Below, piece after piece: positions 1-9,359 of a stretch of 64,000 nt of DNA. Position 1 is the first letter of the stretch; every line of letters begins with the position of its first letter. The stretch comes from Saccharopolyspora spinosa NRRL 18395 (GTDB lineage: Bacteria > Actinomycetota > Actinomycetes > Mycobacteriales > Pseudonocardiaceae), in contig NZ_GL877878.1 of assembly GCF_000194155.1 (NCBI RefSeq), positions 792,101 through 856,100 on the forward strand. The letters run 5' to 3'. The position numbers and the translations under genes were made by a program. The notes under the pieces were generated by a model. It was not told where the DNA came from. It saw only the letters and a list, made by a program, of their open reading frames with translations, and made no database searches.

Positions 1-1
1 C

Positions 2-85
2 GCCCGGTTCAGCGGAATCGAGGACTACTGGCTGAGCCTCGACCAGATCGCCTCGCTGATCCAGCCCAAGGGCTACGCCGCCTGA
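2..85 (+). CDS. C-terminal end of an unidentified protein
   Basis: An open frame enters from the left edge and ends in TGA at 83-85, giving 27 residues that finish LIQPKGYAA. It is followed 21 bases later by a strong hairpin in the same orientation, which supports a genuine gene end. Too little is visible to name the family. Confidence 0.5.
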   Translation, partial: ARFSGIEDYWLSLDQIASLIQPKGYAA

Positions 86-106
86 CGAACAACGCATACC
101 GCGTAA

Positions 107-143
107 GAAGTGAAGGCCCGCCCATCCGGCGGGCCTTCACTTC
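107..143 (+). terminator. Rho-independent-type hairpin
   Basis: A perfect 16-bp stem (107-122 pairing with 128-143; arm GAAGTGAAGGCCCGCC) with a 5-nt loop lies just downstream of the partial gene ending at 85. There is no clear T-run, as is common for actinomycete terminators. Confidence 0.75.
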
Positions 144-145
144 TC

Positions 146-982
146 GGTGCGCGGGCCCACCGGCAGCGATCAAGCTATCGCCGACCGTCCGCTGACAGCC
201 CAGCCGGTTTGGCCGGGGCTGACCGGAACCTCATGCGGCACGGCCCAGTCCAGGCGGCTGCGGCTGATACTCGGTGACCAGGACTTCGTCCTCAACGCCG
301 GCGAGGTCGTCGAATTCGACACCCGCCTCGAGGCGCGGATCACATTCCAGGAGGCTGCGCCGCCGGATTGTTGAGGTTGCGGTCAGAATTCTCGGAGGCA
401 TCGTTTATTACGATGTCGTTCCCCCGGTTCACGGGAACCGAAGAAGCGCGCCGCAACTTCGTGCGGTGGTTCGACGGCTACGACGGCCGTTCGAGCGTGA
501 CCCCTTGCCCTGTTGGCCTGCCCGTCCGGCGAGGACATCCTGTTGCGGTTTATATGGCACGGTGCAGCTCGCGCGTCAAGGATGTGCACTGAGGCAGGTA
601 TTACAAAGCTAAAAGTGGGCATCGTAAGACGTAAGGCGCCTATACCTCTCGATAGAAACAATGTGGTGCACTCGCAGCGGACTGGATAGCCGCAGAGGTC
701 GTGGCCCCGTTAGGGCCTTTTAGGGGGACCCCAGGAATCGCGTTTCCATCTACGTCCTCATAGCGATAGTCGGCTAGCACCGTGGCCCGCGTGGTGTGAC
801 TGCCGGTCGAGAGCCGGCGCAACCGCGGCTCCGCAGGGCCGGCGCTGGCGCGGCGTTTCTGCTTGTGGATCAAGGACGCTCTGCTAAAACGCGGAGCCCG
901 CCGCCAGGCTTTCTGAACGTGGCTGCTATGCGGTCTCAGGTATCCCCGAGATCGCCTAGTGCTACAGCAGAATTGTGTCGCA
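146..982. other. Gene-poor stretch
   Basis: I see no convincing gene here. Short open frames exist on both strands but none has a good ribosome site or recognisable motif. The stretch may be decayed sequence. Confidence 0.4.
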
Positions 983-1279
983 CTAGCTCGCCGGTCCCAT
1001 GGTAATTGTGCGAACCCTATTGCGGGCCTGTCCCGCTGCATTGCTATCGTCGCTCGAGCCGACGACCTCAATGAAAGTCCTTGAATCCAAGGATAGACAG
1101 GTGACCAGCACCGCAACCCCTGATCCGTCGAGCGTACCAGCACCCCCGATGTGAGGACCGGACGTGAAGGTGACTTGTAGGCCTGTCTCCTCGATGGCGA
1201 ATTTCGCGTCTCTCAGAGCCTCTTCTTGTGACTTGGCCCTTGTATCGGAACCCACGTGTATAGCCGGAGCTTGTGCCAT
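983..1279 (-). CDS. Small hypothetical protein (98 aa)
   Basis: The ATG at 1279 is preceded by AAAGGAGA at a good distance, which decides this start over the longer open frame. The product starts MAQAPAIHVG and has a charged helical N-terminal half and a Gly/Val-rich second half. No signal peptide or membrane segment is visible and I do not recognise the family. It stands alone between a gene-poor stretch and an IS701-type relic on the other strand. The strong ribosome site is the main reason to believe it. Confidence 0.55.
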   Translation of the reverse strand: MAQAPAIHVGSDTRAKSQEEALRDAKFAIEETGLQVTFTSGPHIGGAGTLDGSGVAVLVTCLSLDSRTFIEVVGSSDDSNAAGQARNRVRTITMGPAS

Positions 1280-1466
1280 GATCGTCTCCTTTTCAAATAC
1301 GTCTTCCATTTGGGACACCCAAGGCGCGGGGGAACAATCCGCTGAGCTGTTAGATGCTTTGCGGAGGTGTCCTCCCACGTTCATGGTGAGGGTTCCACGA
1401 CGACGGAGGCATGAACCGAGCGGGTTCAGCTCGGATTCATTCGGTTTCCACCCCTAGTAGGGCTTT

Positions 1467-2627
1467 GTGTGTGTCCTTAGCGCGGAGAGGAGCTGGTGTA
1501 GGCAGGGCTTCTTGATGTGTTGCTGCGTAGGAGATGAAGGAGTGTTAGTAGAGCCGGTGTTTCATCCGGACTCATACGGGTATCGGCCGGGTCGGTCGCC
1601 GCGGGATGCGGTGGGGACCTGCCGCAAGCGATGTTGGAAGTATGACTGGGCGATCGACCTAGACGTCCAGAAATTCTTCGACACCGTCCCGTGGGAGCTG
1701 ATCGTGAAAGCGGTGCAGCATCACACGGATCTGCCGTGGGTCCTGCTGTATGTCAAGCGGTGGCTGGCTGCGCCGATCCAGCATCCGGATGGCGCGGTGG
1801 TTCAACGAGATCGCGGGACGCCACAAGGATCGGCGATATCACCCGTGTTGGCGAACCTGTTTATGCATTATGCATTCGATGTCTGGATGGTCCGGGAATT
1901 CCCGGCTATTCCCTTCGAGCGCTTCGCCGACGATGTGATTGTGCACTGCACCAGCCAGGCTGCGATATCACCCGTGTTGGCGAACCTGTTTATGCATTAT
2001 GCATTCGATGTCTGGATGGTCCGGGAATTCCCGGCTATTCCCTTCGAGCGCTTCGCCGACGATGTGATTGTGCACTGCACCAACCAGGCTCAGGCCCGGC
2101 TGGTGCTGGCCGCCATCGACGAACGCATGCATCAGGTGGGCCTGCGGCTGCATCCCGACAAGACCCGGATTGTTTACTGCCAGGACGGCAAACGACGCGG
2201 CCAGTATGAGCACACGTCGTTTGTCTTTCTGGGCTTTGAGTTCCGGGCCCGTCGGGCGCGAAACAGGAACGGAAAGAGTTTCTCAGGGTTCCTGACCGCG
2301 ATCAGCAAACAGGCCACGGCCAAGCTCAGCGCAGAGGTGCGGTCCTGGCGGCTGCACCGTTGCACCGGGTCGACGGACACCGAGCTCGCGCGGCGGATCA
2401 ACCCCAAGGTGCGAGGCTGGATGCAGTACTACGGGGTGTTCTATCGCTCCGCGATGTATCCATTGTTGACACGCATCAACGCCTACTTGGTGCGCTGGCT
2501 ACGGAAGAAATACAAACGACTGCGGAGCAAGAAAAAGGCCCTACAGTGTTGGCAGCGGATGGTCGCGCAGCGACCCCGCTTTCTTGCACATTGGGCCTGG
2601 GTTTCCTGGGTTCCGCGTGTCTGGTGA
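1467..2627 (+). pseudogene. Group II intron reverse transcriptase/maturase, 5'-truncated, with internal duplication
   Basis: The readable product begins in the middle of the reverse transcriptase domain (EPVFHPDSYGYRPGRS, then the IDLDVQKFFDTV block), continues through GTPQGSAISPVLANL and the catalytic FADD, and ends with the maturase tail HWAWVSW. The N-terminal segment normally upstream of EPVFHP is missing. A 129-bp tandem duplication repeats 43 residues, including FADD, in frame. Loss of the N-terminus and duplication of the active-site block make enzyme activity unlikely. Confidence 0.85.
1833..2090 (+). repeat. 129-bp in-frame tandem duplication in the RT domain
   Basis: Positions 1833-1961 and 1962-2090 are the same 129-bp unit with one visible substitution (G at 1954, A at 2083). 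The unit encodes 43 residues and contains the catalytic FADD box, so the protein would carry two copies of it. Confidence 0.9.
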
Positions 2628-2639
2628 CCAAGATGGTAG

Positions 2640-2713
2640 GAGCCCGGTGAATCGAGAGATTCACGCCGGGATCTGTGGGAGCCCGGAGGTGCGATTCCTC
2701 CGGGCGACCCGAC
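2640..2713 (+). ncRNA. Group II intron domains V and VI (3' end)
   Basis: A 34-nt hairpin at 2640-2673 starts GAGCCCGGTG and ends CCGGGATC, the layout of catalytic domain V with its AGC triad. It is followed by a domain VI-like stem at 2681-2705 (GCCCGGAGG pairing with CCTCCGGGC) and an end of the type CCCGAC. The maturase frame stops just upstream, as in intact introns. Confidence 0.8.
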
Positions 2714-3143
2714 TAGTGCGGGTGCGGCCCGCCAACCGCGACATCCCCAAAGATGCCGACGGCAGCCTGCCGGAATGCTGGCTGGTAGCCGAATGGCCAC
2801 CTCACGAGCCCGAACCCACCGACTACTGGATCTCCAACCTGCCCGCCGACACGCCCATCAAGACGTTGGTGCGCCTGGCCAAGATCCGCTGGCGCATCGA
2901 ACACGACTACCGCGAACTCAAAACCGGCTTCGGCCTCACCCATTTCGAAGGCCGTTCCTTCACCGGCTGGCACCGCCACGTCACCCTCGTCTCCGCAGCA
3001 CACCTCTTCCTCACCGAACTCCGTTTGACAAGCCCAAAAGCATCTGGGGCGGCCTGACCCTCTACAAGATCCTCCAAACACTCCAGGTACTCCTGGCCAC
3101 CTGGACAGGCCGATGCCCCACCTGCCACCAAAAACCACCATGA
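2714..3143 (+). pseudogene. IS701-family transposase, C-terminal part, frameshifted
   Basis: Directly after the intron end the frame reads VRVRPANRDIPKD and then the DDE-type C-terminal block RWRIEHDYRELKTGFG, with the catalytic Glu in the Y-R-E-K signature, and SFTGWHRHVTL. The frame ends early at 3057, but a shift of frame near 3020 restores the usual tail (LQVLLATWTGRCPTC) to 3143. The N-terminal part is missing. Confidence 0.8.
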
Positions 3144-3161
3144 CGATCTAACAAAGCCCTA

Positions 3162-3362
3162 CTAGTGTCCTGCGCCGGAAATTCGTGAGATATATTTGTG
3201 CAGGCAGTTGAGGATCTCGTCTGCGGTCTTGGTCCAGGCGAAGGGTTTGGGGTCGGCGTTCCAGTTTGTGATCCACTCGCGGACGTCTTTTTCCAGTGCC
3301 ACAACGCTTTTGTGGACGCCGCGGCGCAGGAGTTGGTCGGTGAGGAAGGCGAACCTGTGGGG
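3162..3362 (-). pseudogene. IS630-family transposase, C-terminal fragment
   Basis: Read on the minus strand the frame gives LTDQLLRRGVHKSVVALEKD, then WNADPKPFAWTKTADEIL and RISGAGH before a stop at 3162-3164. This is the typical end of IS630 transposases of actinomycetes. Everything upstream is missing, and the fragment abuts the end of the integrase-core IS gene at 3385. Its stop codon lies in the CTAG used by the neighbouring IS701 relic. Confidence 0.75.
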
Positions 3363-3384
3363 CTCGGAAAGTCATCGCCGCAGG

Positions 3385-4470
3385 TTAAGCGGCGTATCGG
3401 TATTCGTTGATGATGCCGCCGAGGACCCGCGTGCGGAGGACTTTGCGGGCGTTGATGTCGGGCATGGGGGCGGGCTGCTGGTGTGCGTTCGGTGGTAGCT
3501 GGTTGCGGGCCCTGTGGGGTCGGTGCTCGTTGTAGTGCCGCTGGTACTCGGCGAGGACTTTTCGCGCGTGGGTCTCGTTCAAGATGAGGATTTGGTCGAG
3601 GATCTCGTCGCGCAAGGTTCTAATGATCCGCTCGCAGTGCGCGTTCATCCGCGGCGCCTGTGGAGCGCTTTTGATCACTTCTATGTCCTCGGCCTTGAGG
3701 ACGGTGTCGAAGGACGGGGAGTACTTGTCGTCGCGGTCTCGTAGGAGGAAGCGCAGCGACTCGACGCGCGTGCCCAGGTTGACGGCGAGATTCCGCGCCT
3801 GTTGCACGGTCCACTCTCGGGTCGGGTGCGCGGTGACGCCGGCGATGTGCAGGCGGCGTGTGCCGTGCTCAAGGAAGGCCAGCGCGTATAGCCCCTGGCC
3901 GAGCGCGGTGTCCAAGTGGAGGAAGTCGCAGGCGATGATGGTGTGGGCTTGGGCAGTGAGGAATTCGCGCCAGGTCGGTCCGGATCGGCGTGGGGCTGGG
4001 TCGACCCCAGCGGCGCGCAAGATCTTCCACACTGTCGAGGCGGCGATCGGGTGTCCGAGCCGAGCCAGTTCGCCTTGGACTCTCCTGTGGCCCCATCGCG
4101 GGTTCTCCCGGGCCAGGCGGACGACGAGCTTTTTGAGTGTCGCCTCGGTGGGCGGGCGGCCGGTTCGCTTGCGTTGGGCGCTGTAGTCCCACTTGGCGGC
4201 GACGAACCTGCGGTGCCAGCCGAGCAGGGTTGCTGGGGTGATGGGGAAGACATGAGCCCAGCGGCGCCGCGGTATGAGTGTGGACAGCGCCGCAAACCAG
4301 AGCCGGTCTGCCGGCTCGTACCGGACGGACCCTTGGATCTGTCGGCGCAGCACCGAGTTCTCGTGCCGCAGGACGAGCAGCTCGGCATCCTTGGCCGTAT
4401 CACGACGCAGGAGCACGGCCGGGACGGACAGCAACTTCCGGGTCACCTTGTACAGCAACGACACGATCAC
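3385..4470 (-). CDS. Integrase-core (rve) transposase, IS3/IS481-like
   Basis: A 361-aa protein with a short helical N-terminus (DAELLVLRHENSVLRRQ), a helix-turn-helix block around GHRRVQGELARLGHPIAAST, and an integrase catalytic core. The DDE residues are visible as CDFLHLDT, LRDRDDKYS and NAHCERIIRTLRDEI. The C-terminus (YNEHRPHRARNQLPP) is present, so the frame looks complete. The start is GTG at 4470. I did not find convincing terminal repeats, so element limits are not given. Confidence 0.8.
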   Translation of the reverse strand: MIVSLLYKVTRKLLSVPAVLLRRDTAKDAELLVLRHENSVLRRQIQGSVRYEPADRLWFAALSTLIPRRRWAHVFPITPATLLGWHRRFVAAKWDYSAQRKRTGRPPTEATLKKLVVRLARENPRWGHRRVQGELARLGHPIAASTVWKILRAAGVDPAPRRSGPTWREFLTAQAHTIIACDFLHLDTALGQGLYALAFLEHGTRRLHIAGVTAHPTREWTVQQARNLAVNLGTRVESLRFLLRDRDDKYSPSFDTVLKAEDIEVIKSAPQAPRMNAHCERIIRTLRDEILDQILILNETHARKVLAEYQRHYNEHRPHRARNQLPPNAHQQPAPMPDINARKVLRTRVLGGIINEYRYAA

Positions 4471-4522
4471 TCGGGAATGATCCCAGTGAATGCCGAGTTG
4501 TTGTTTTCACCTGCAGCGATGA

Positions 4523-5080
4523 CTAAACGAGCCCCACAGCATCGCGATTCATATTGATCGTCAAGGTGGTTCGCGCCGTACCCTGGCCAACTATCACCTT
4601 GTTGCCATTCGAATCGTAAACATAACGTTCGATGATAAGGAATTCGCCACGACAGGCTGAGTACCGGTTCTTGAACCAGTAATTTCCCGTGTATCCACCG
4701 AGGTATGCCTGTTCGCACTCGGTGCTCGTCACATCGTCATCGACGTCAGCAAAAGGTTTTGCAATATCATTCGAATACTGACGGGAATCTGCCGTATACG
4801 TGTATTTCCCGGGGCGGCGTATTTCAGCTAGCTCTTCTTCTGACTTAGTGGTCCTACGGGGTGGTTCGGTGGTGGTAGGAGAAACAAACGACTGTATGTC
4901 AACTAGATTTCCATCGAGTCGCGCTTTTTCGTTCTTGGGCGTAATTGGAACGCCGTGGATGATGTAGAACGATTGTTGCTCAGTTTGTTTCCCAGAGGCT
5001 GCCGCTGCTGGCGCGCAAAGCGAAATTAGTGCCAGAGTCCCGCATGTCAAAGCAAACGCGCGCTTGCGTATTGGACGCAC
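4523..5080 (-). CDS. Secreted protein of unknown function (185 aa)
   Basis: A signal peptide is clear: RPIRKRAFALTCGT, a hydrophobic stretch, then APAAAASG. The mature part has a polar region with a PTTTEPPRRTTKS linker, two cysteines (TECEQAY and YSACRGE) that could form a disulphide, and a beta-rich end. The layout recalls the N-terminal part of secreted proteins that end in a NucA/NucB nuclease domain, but no nuclease residues are present. The start is GTG with AGGGAGGT about 6 nt upstream. GC is lower than in the neighbours, suggesting transfer. Confidence 0.65.
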   Translation of the reverse strand: MRPIRKRAFALTCGTLALISLCAPAAAASGKQTEQQSFYIIHGVPITPKNEKARLDGNLVDIQSFVSPTTTEPPRRTTKSEEELAEIRRPGKYTYTADSRQYSNDIAKPFADVDDDVTSTECEQAYLGGYTGNYWFKNRYSACRGEFLIIERYVYDSNGNKVIVGQGTARTTLTINMNRDAVGLV

Positions 5081-5228
5081 GAATACCTCCCTTGGTGATC
5101 ACGCGAGGAGGACGCTAGCAGCCCGCTGCGACCATTTGAGGGCTTCGTTCTGTTTTTTTTAGCTCGAATGTCGCATCTTTGTGCTTTGAAGATCGATCGT
5201 TCGCTGTGATATTGAGCACTCATCTTAA

Positions 5229-6111
5229 GAGCGCTATTCTAGCGACTTGATCACCTAAAAATAGGGCAACGGCCCCAATCGAGTAAGATCGTTTTCTTCT
5301 CACAGAACACGACTTACAGGTGGAGCCGTTGCGTTACCAGTCTACTACGGGGCTTGTTGCTGACCAGATTGAGGAGTTTGTTGCCCGGATCTGGCAGATC
5401 GTCCAGTGCCGTAAAGAACAAGTGTGGCCTCCGACGGTGGGGCTGTATCGCGCGGTCACGCTCACCCTGGTGTATGTCCGACAGAATTTAAACCAGGCGG
5501 CCGTGGGTGATCTGTTCGGCGTCAGTCAGCCGACCGTATCGCGGGTCTATCGAGGCATACTGCCGCTGATCGGAGAGGCGTTGTGTCTGCATGTGCCAGA
5601 CCTCGAGGAGGCCATTCGTGGCCGGCTCGTCCTGGTCGATGGCACCGATGTGCCGACCGGTAACCGTGCTGGTCACGAGGACAACTACTCCGGCAAACGT
5701 CGCCGTGCTGGGCTGAACATCCAGGTCGCCGCCGATACGGAGGGAGGTCTGCTGGGAATATCGACGCCTCTATGCGGATCCATGCACGACCGAAAGGCGT
5801 TCACCGAGTCCGGCTGGGAAGATCTTCTAGTCGAGACCTCATTCATCGGAGACCCTGCCTATCAGGGAACTCGCGCGATTACGCCTCGCAAGAAGCCGAA
5901 AGGCGGCGAACTCTCGGCGGCAGATAAGAAAAACAACAAAACGATCTCATCGCTACGATCTGCCGTCGAGCGATGCCTCGCACATTTAAAGAATTGGAAG
6001 ATACTTGCCACCGGGTACCGAGGGCGGCTCGCTGAACTCTCCAACATCATCCGCATCGTCACGGCGCTCGAATTCTATCGACTCGGCTGGTAACTCACGT
6101 GAATAACGCTC
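5229..6111 (+). mobile_element. Complete IS5-family-like element (883 bp)
   Basis: The ends are inverted repeats GAGCGCTATTC (5229-5239) and GAATAACGCTC (6101-6111), one mismatch apart. They enclose a single transposase gene. A direct repeat of the target is not evident (flanks CTTAA and ACAGT). An internally deleted derivative lies at 60118-60271. Confidence 0.85.
5320..6093 (+). CDS. IS5-family transposase (DDE_4 type)
   Basis: 257 residues. An N-terminal helix-turn-helix region (NQAAVGDLFGVSQPTVSRVY) precedes a DDE nuclease core with visible acidic residues in LVDGTDVP, GDPAYQG and SAVERCLAHLKNW. The length and layout match single-ORF transposases of the IS5 group related to HARBI1-type nucleases. 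The frame is complete and ends eight bases before the right inverted repeat, so the element may be active. Confidence 0.85.
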   Translation: MEPLRYQSTTGLVADQIEEFVARIWQIVQCRKEQVWPPTVGLYRAVTLTLVYVRQNLNQAAVGDLFGVSQPTVSRVYRGILPLIGEALCLHVPDLEEAIRGRLVLVDGTDVPTGNRAGHEDNYSGKRRRAGLNIQVAADTEGGLLGISTPLCGSMHDRKAFTESGWEDLLVETSFIGDPAYQGTRAITPRKKPKGGELSAADKKNNKTISSLRSAVERCLAHLKNWKILATGYRGRLAELSNIIRIVTALEFYRLGW

Positions 6112-6362
6112 ACAGTGTCCTTACTGCTCGCAGATCTCACGCATGCGGGCGGTTGCCATTTAAATGACGGCTTGAATCGGGCGTGGAAGAATCGTGTTCG
6201 GTCGATGCGCACCCAAACCAAAACCGCAACAGCCTCCTGAGTTGTGGCAACGGTCCTGATCCGCGATGTCCTGCGAGGGTAGTAGGTCCAGGAGTCGTTC
6301 GGGTTTGCGGTTGCCGGCGCGGAGCGCGGGCCGGAGCCAGCCGACTGGGGAGGTAAACGATC

Positions 6363-7034
6363 TTGGATGTCTATGAAGCGGTAACAAGCCGACGGGCGGT
6401 GCGCGGATTCACCGACGAGCCTGTGTCGAGGGAGGTGCTGGAGCGTGTGCTGTCGGCCGCGGCTTGGTCGCCGTCCGGATCGAACATCCAGCCGTGGAAC
6501 ATCTACGTGCTGACCGGCGCGCTGCTGGTCGAGCTCAAGACGCGCGCCGTCGAGCGCGTGGCCCACGGTGACCCCTGGGACGAGCGGGAGTTCGAGATGT
6601 ACCCGCCCGCGCTGAAGTCCCCGTACGGCGACCGCCGATCCGCCTTCGGCAGGGAGCGCTACAGCGCACTCGGCATTGAGCGCGAGGACTGGGAGGCGCG
6701 CCAGCGGGCGGCCATTGCCAACTGGAACTGTTTCGGCGCGCCCGCGGCCTTGTTCTGCTACATCGACCGCGACCTTGGCCGGCCCCAGTGGGCCGACCTC
6801 GGTATGTATCTGCAGAGCGTCATGGTGCTACTGCGCGCCGAAGGGCTGCACAGTTGCCCGCAGATGGCGTGGTCGCAGGTTCGCGAGACGGTCGCGGAGG
6901 TCCTGTCACCCCCGGACGGGCTCATCCTCTTCTGTGGCATGTCGATCGGGTTCGAGGACGTCACGGGTACGGTGAGTCACGCCCGTACGGGCCGGGCGCC
7001 GCTCAACGAGACGGTCACGTTCGTCGAGAGTTAG
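6363..7034 (+). CDS. Nitroreductase family protein
   Basis: 223 residues with the FMN-dependent nitroreductase signature: TSRRAVRGFTDEPV near the N-terminus (phosphate-binding arginines), AAAWSPSGSNIQPW, and the C-terminal segment LGMYLQSVMVLLRAEGLHSC. It probably reduces nitro compounds or quinones with NAD(P)H and FMN. The start is TTG at 6363 with GGGGAGG about 10 nt upstream; the ATG at 6367 is out of frame. It stands alone, convergent with the MFS gene. Confidence 0.85.
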   Translation: MDVYEAVTSRRAVRGFTDEPVSREVLERVLSAAAWSPSGSNIQPWNIYVLTGALLVELKTRAVERVAHGDPWDEREFEMYPPALKSPYGDRRSAFGRERYSALGIEREDWEARQRAAIANWNCFGAPAALFCYIDRDLGRPQWADLGMYLQSVMVLLRAEGLHSCPQMAWSQVRETVAEVLSPPDGLILFCGMSIGFEDVTGTVSHARTGRAPLNETVTFVES

Positions 7035-7242
7035 CTAGCTGCGACCTGTCCAAAATGCCGAGGGTTCGGGTTGTGGCACGTTGTGGGCCGCCTGGGGCTC
7101 GTCCATCAGGATCAGAACCTGCCTGATTGCGTGTGCCCTGGTGGGTGTGTCTGGGCCTAATCAAAGTAATAAGCCCTGTTCTCCCGATGCTGCCGCGAAT
7201 CTCCCGAAGCGGCCGCGAAGTGACAAGTAACTCAGCGTGTCG

Positions 7243-8766
7243 TTAGTGCCGCTGAGAAGGGCACTCGACGGCACTCGTGATCAGCCTCCGTCTGGCTTTT
7301 GCGATGTGGGCGCGGCCAGTCGACGTGGGCAGGGGATCTTGGTGGGTGAGCTGCGGCCGACGGCGAGGGGCAGGGTGACGAGTACGGTAAGTGCGATTCC
7401 TGCTGCGACGACGAGCACGGCCGTGCTCTGCGACGACGAGCACGGCCGTGCTCAGGCCATCCGCCCTGGCGATCCGCAGCGCCTCTCCACCAAGGCCCTC
7501 GGTGCCGGCGTTGGCAACCAAGACGAGAACCGCGAGTCCCACGGCGGCGCCGATCCCGGCGCCGGTGGAAGCAATACCTGACGCGATGCCTTGGTCGCGG
7601 TCGGCTACACCGGTGCCTGCGGCGATGAACATCGTGGTGAACACGATGCCATCGCCGATGCTCAGCGCGATCAGCCCGGGGATCAGTGTGACGTAGGTGC
7701 TGTCGTGCGACATCGTCAGTCCCAGGGCCAAGGCACCGATTGCCCCGATCGACAGTGCCGCAACCAGGGTGGGCCGGACGCCGAATCGTGTTGTCACCCG
7801 GCCGGCGAGGGCCGAACCGGCGACCACGATCCCGGTCGGGAGCAGGAAGCCGACACCTGTTTCCAGGGCGTCGTAGCCGTGGACGTCCTGAAGGTAGAGG
7901 GAGAGGAAGTAGAGCACCGAGCCGAAGGTCGCCATGAACAGGAACGCGATCGCGGCTGCGGTGTCGAGGCTGCGGTTAGTGAGCAGCCGCGGCGGCACGA
8001 GCGGGTAGCGACTGCGCCGCTCGATGATCACGAGCGCTCCGAGCAGGACCAGCCCCGCGGCGGCGCTGATGAGGATGACCGGCGAGCCCCAGCCGAAGTT
8101 CGGACCTTGGATGAGTGCGAACACCACCAGCGTGACGCCGAGGGTGGCGCTGAGCGCTCCCGGCAAGTCGAACTTGCCGTGGGTCTCCCGGTGCGAATCG
8201 GGCGGAATGAGCCACAGTGTCAGGAGCACGGCGGTACCGGCCAGAGGCACGTTGACGAAGAACACTGCCTCCCACCCGAGCGCATAGGTCAAGAGGCCAC
8301 CGAGCAGAACACCGATTACCAGGCCTGCGGCGCCTGCGCTGCCCCACACAGCCAGAGCGCGGTTGCGTTCGCGGCCTTCAGCGAACGTGACGTTGACCAG
8401 AGCCAAAGTGGCCGGATAGACGAACGCGCCCCCGAAACCTTGCACCGCCCTGGCAACGAGCAAGACCTCTGGCGTCGGCGCCAGCCCCCCGGCCAGCGAA
8501 GCACCGCCGTACAACACCAGCCCGAACAGGAAGACCCTGCGGCGCCCGACAAGGTCGGCGGCCCGACCACCCAGCAACAGGAACCCGGCAGAGGCCACCG
8601 CATACGCGCTGATCACTGCCTGCAGCGACTGCGGCGAGTACCCCAGTTCGCGCCCGATCTCGGGAAGGGCCACCACCACGATGTACTGGTCGAGCGAGAC
8701 GATCAGCATCGCGAACGCCAGCAGCGCCAACGTCGCGGTCTGGAGGTTCACGCGCGTCGGTGACAT
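7243..8766 (-). pseudogene. MFS exporter (DHA2-like), C-terminus shifted out of frame
   Basis: The protein begins like 14-helix drug exporters: [16 protein letters not shown] in helix 1, motif A as [12 protein letters not shown], and many hydrophobic segments. Near residue 430, at 7404-7453, a 25-bp unit is duplicated and shifts the frame, replacing the last helix with a basic, proline-rich tail ending at 7243. Removing one unit restores a hydrophobic end ([15 protein letters not shown]). It is therefore probably a broken transporter, unless the tail is tolerated. A decayed TetR gene lies divergently upstream, the usual regulator arrangement. Confidence 0.75.
7404..7453. repeat. 25-bp tandem duplication containing a 16-bp palindrome
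   Basis: Units 7404-7428 and 7429-7453 are identical. Each contains the perfect palindrome GAGCACGGCCGTGCTC. Twenty-five is not a multiple of three, so the duplication shifts the frame of the MFS gene. Confidence 0.9.
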
Positions 8767-8829
8767 ACCGATGGTCCCACGACGCCGAGCGCGGACATCT
8801 TCCTCATCCCATCACGCTAAACACGCTGG

Positions 8830-9240
8830 ACCAGGCCCGCACGGGACCGTGGACGATGTCGCGCGTTTGGCGGGCGTCGGCAAGGGCACTGTGTATCTGT
8901 ACTCGCCGAGTGAGAGGGAACTCTTCGGCAGCGTTCCCACCCGCGAGTCAGCCCGTACGCTGGTGAAAGCCGATTTAGCCGAGGTCCGATTGCACCGGTC
9001 GATACGTTGGTCGTTCCTGCAGATCATTCGCCGACCTCTGTCCAGGGCGTTTGCCGCTCGCGACTATGACGTCCAGGGTGAACTCATGACGGCGAGCGAG
9101 GCCAGGGCGCAGTTCGCTGCAGGAAAGATCGGAATGACGGCACGCTATTTGGCGCAGGGTGCGCTGGGCTTTCGAACCCGTGGCCGAGCCGCCGCCGCGG
9201 ACGCTGCGGGATGCGGCAAACGAACTCACCGATCTGCGCG
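8830..9240 (+). pseudogene. Decayed TetR-family regulator
   Basis: The helix-turn-helix block is readable (DDVARLAGVGKGTVYLYSPS, then RELFG), followed by a ligand-domain-like stretch (RLHRSIRWSFLQIIRRPLS). The frame is then lost near 9160, and the remaining similarity (TLRDAANELTDLREQRAAEL) continues in another frame. No proper start remains. It is divergent from the MFS gene and was probably its regulator. Confidence 0.65.
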
Positions 9241-9359
9241 AGCAGCGGGCGGCGGAACTGGCCGATGCGCTGCCCGGAGAAGACATCCGAGGGTTACGAT
9301 CAGCGAGATACAAAGGGGCAGATGCCAGGGCGCAGGTCAAGGTTCAGTTTACGGGCGCT

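Larger units (their letters stand above)
1454..3165. mobile_element. IS701-family relic carrying group II intron remains
   Basis: Terminal inverted repeats TAGGGCTTTGT (1458-1468) and ACAAAGCCCTA (3151-3161) are flanked on both sides by CTAG (1454-1457 and 3162-3165), the 4-bp target duplication expected for IS701 elements. Inside are a 5'-truncated group II intron reading frame, the intron 3' end, and the 3' part of an IS701 transposase. The order implies that a group II intron inserted into the transposase gene and that a later deletion removed the transposase start and the intron 5' half. Confidence 0.8.

Noticed and set aside
640..1143. 167-codon minus-strand frame
   Set aside because: No ribosome site, and its codon use shifts along its length; only the small gene at 983-1279 in another frame has support.
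7591..8763. 390-codon plus-strand frame opposite the MFS gene
   Set aside because: Its sequence is rich in Gln, Arg and Glu in the pattern produced by reading a membrane protein gene backwards.
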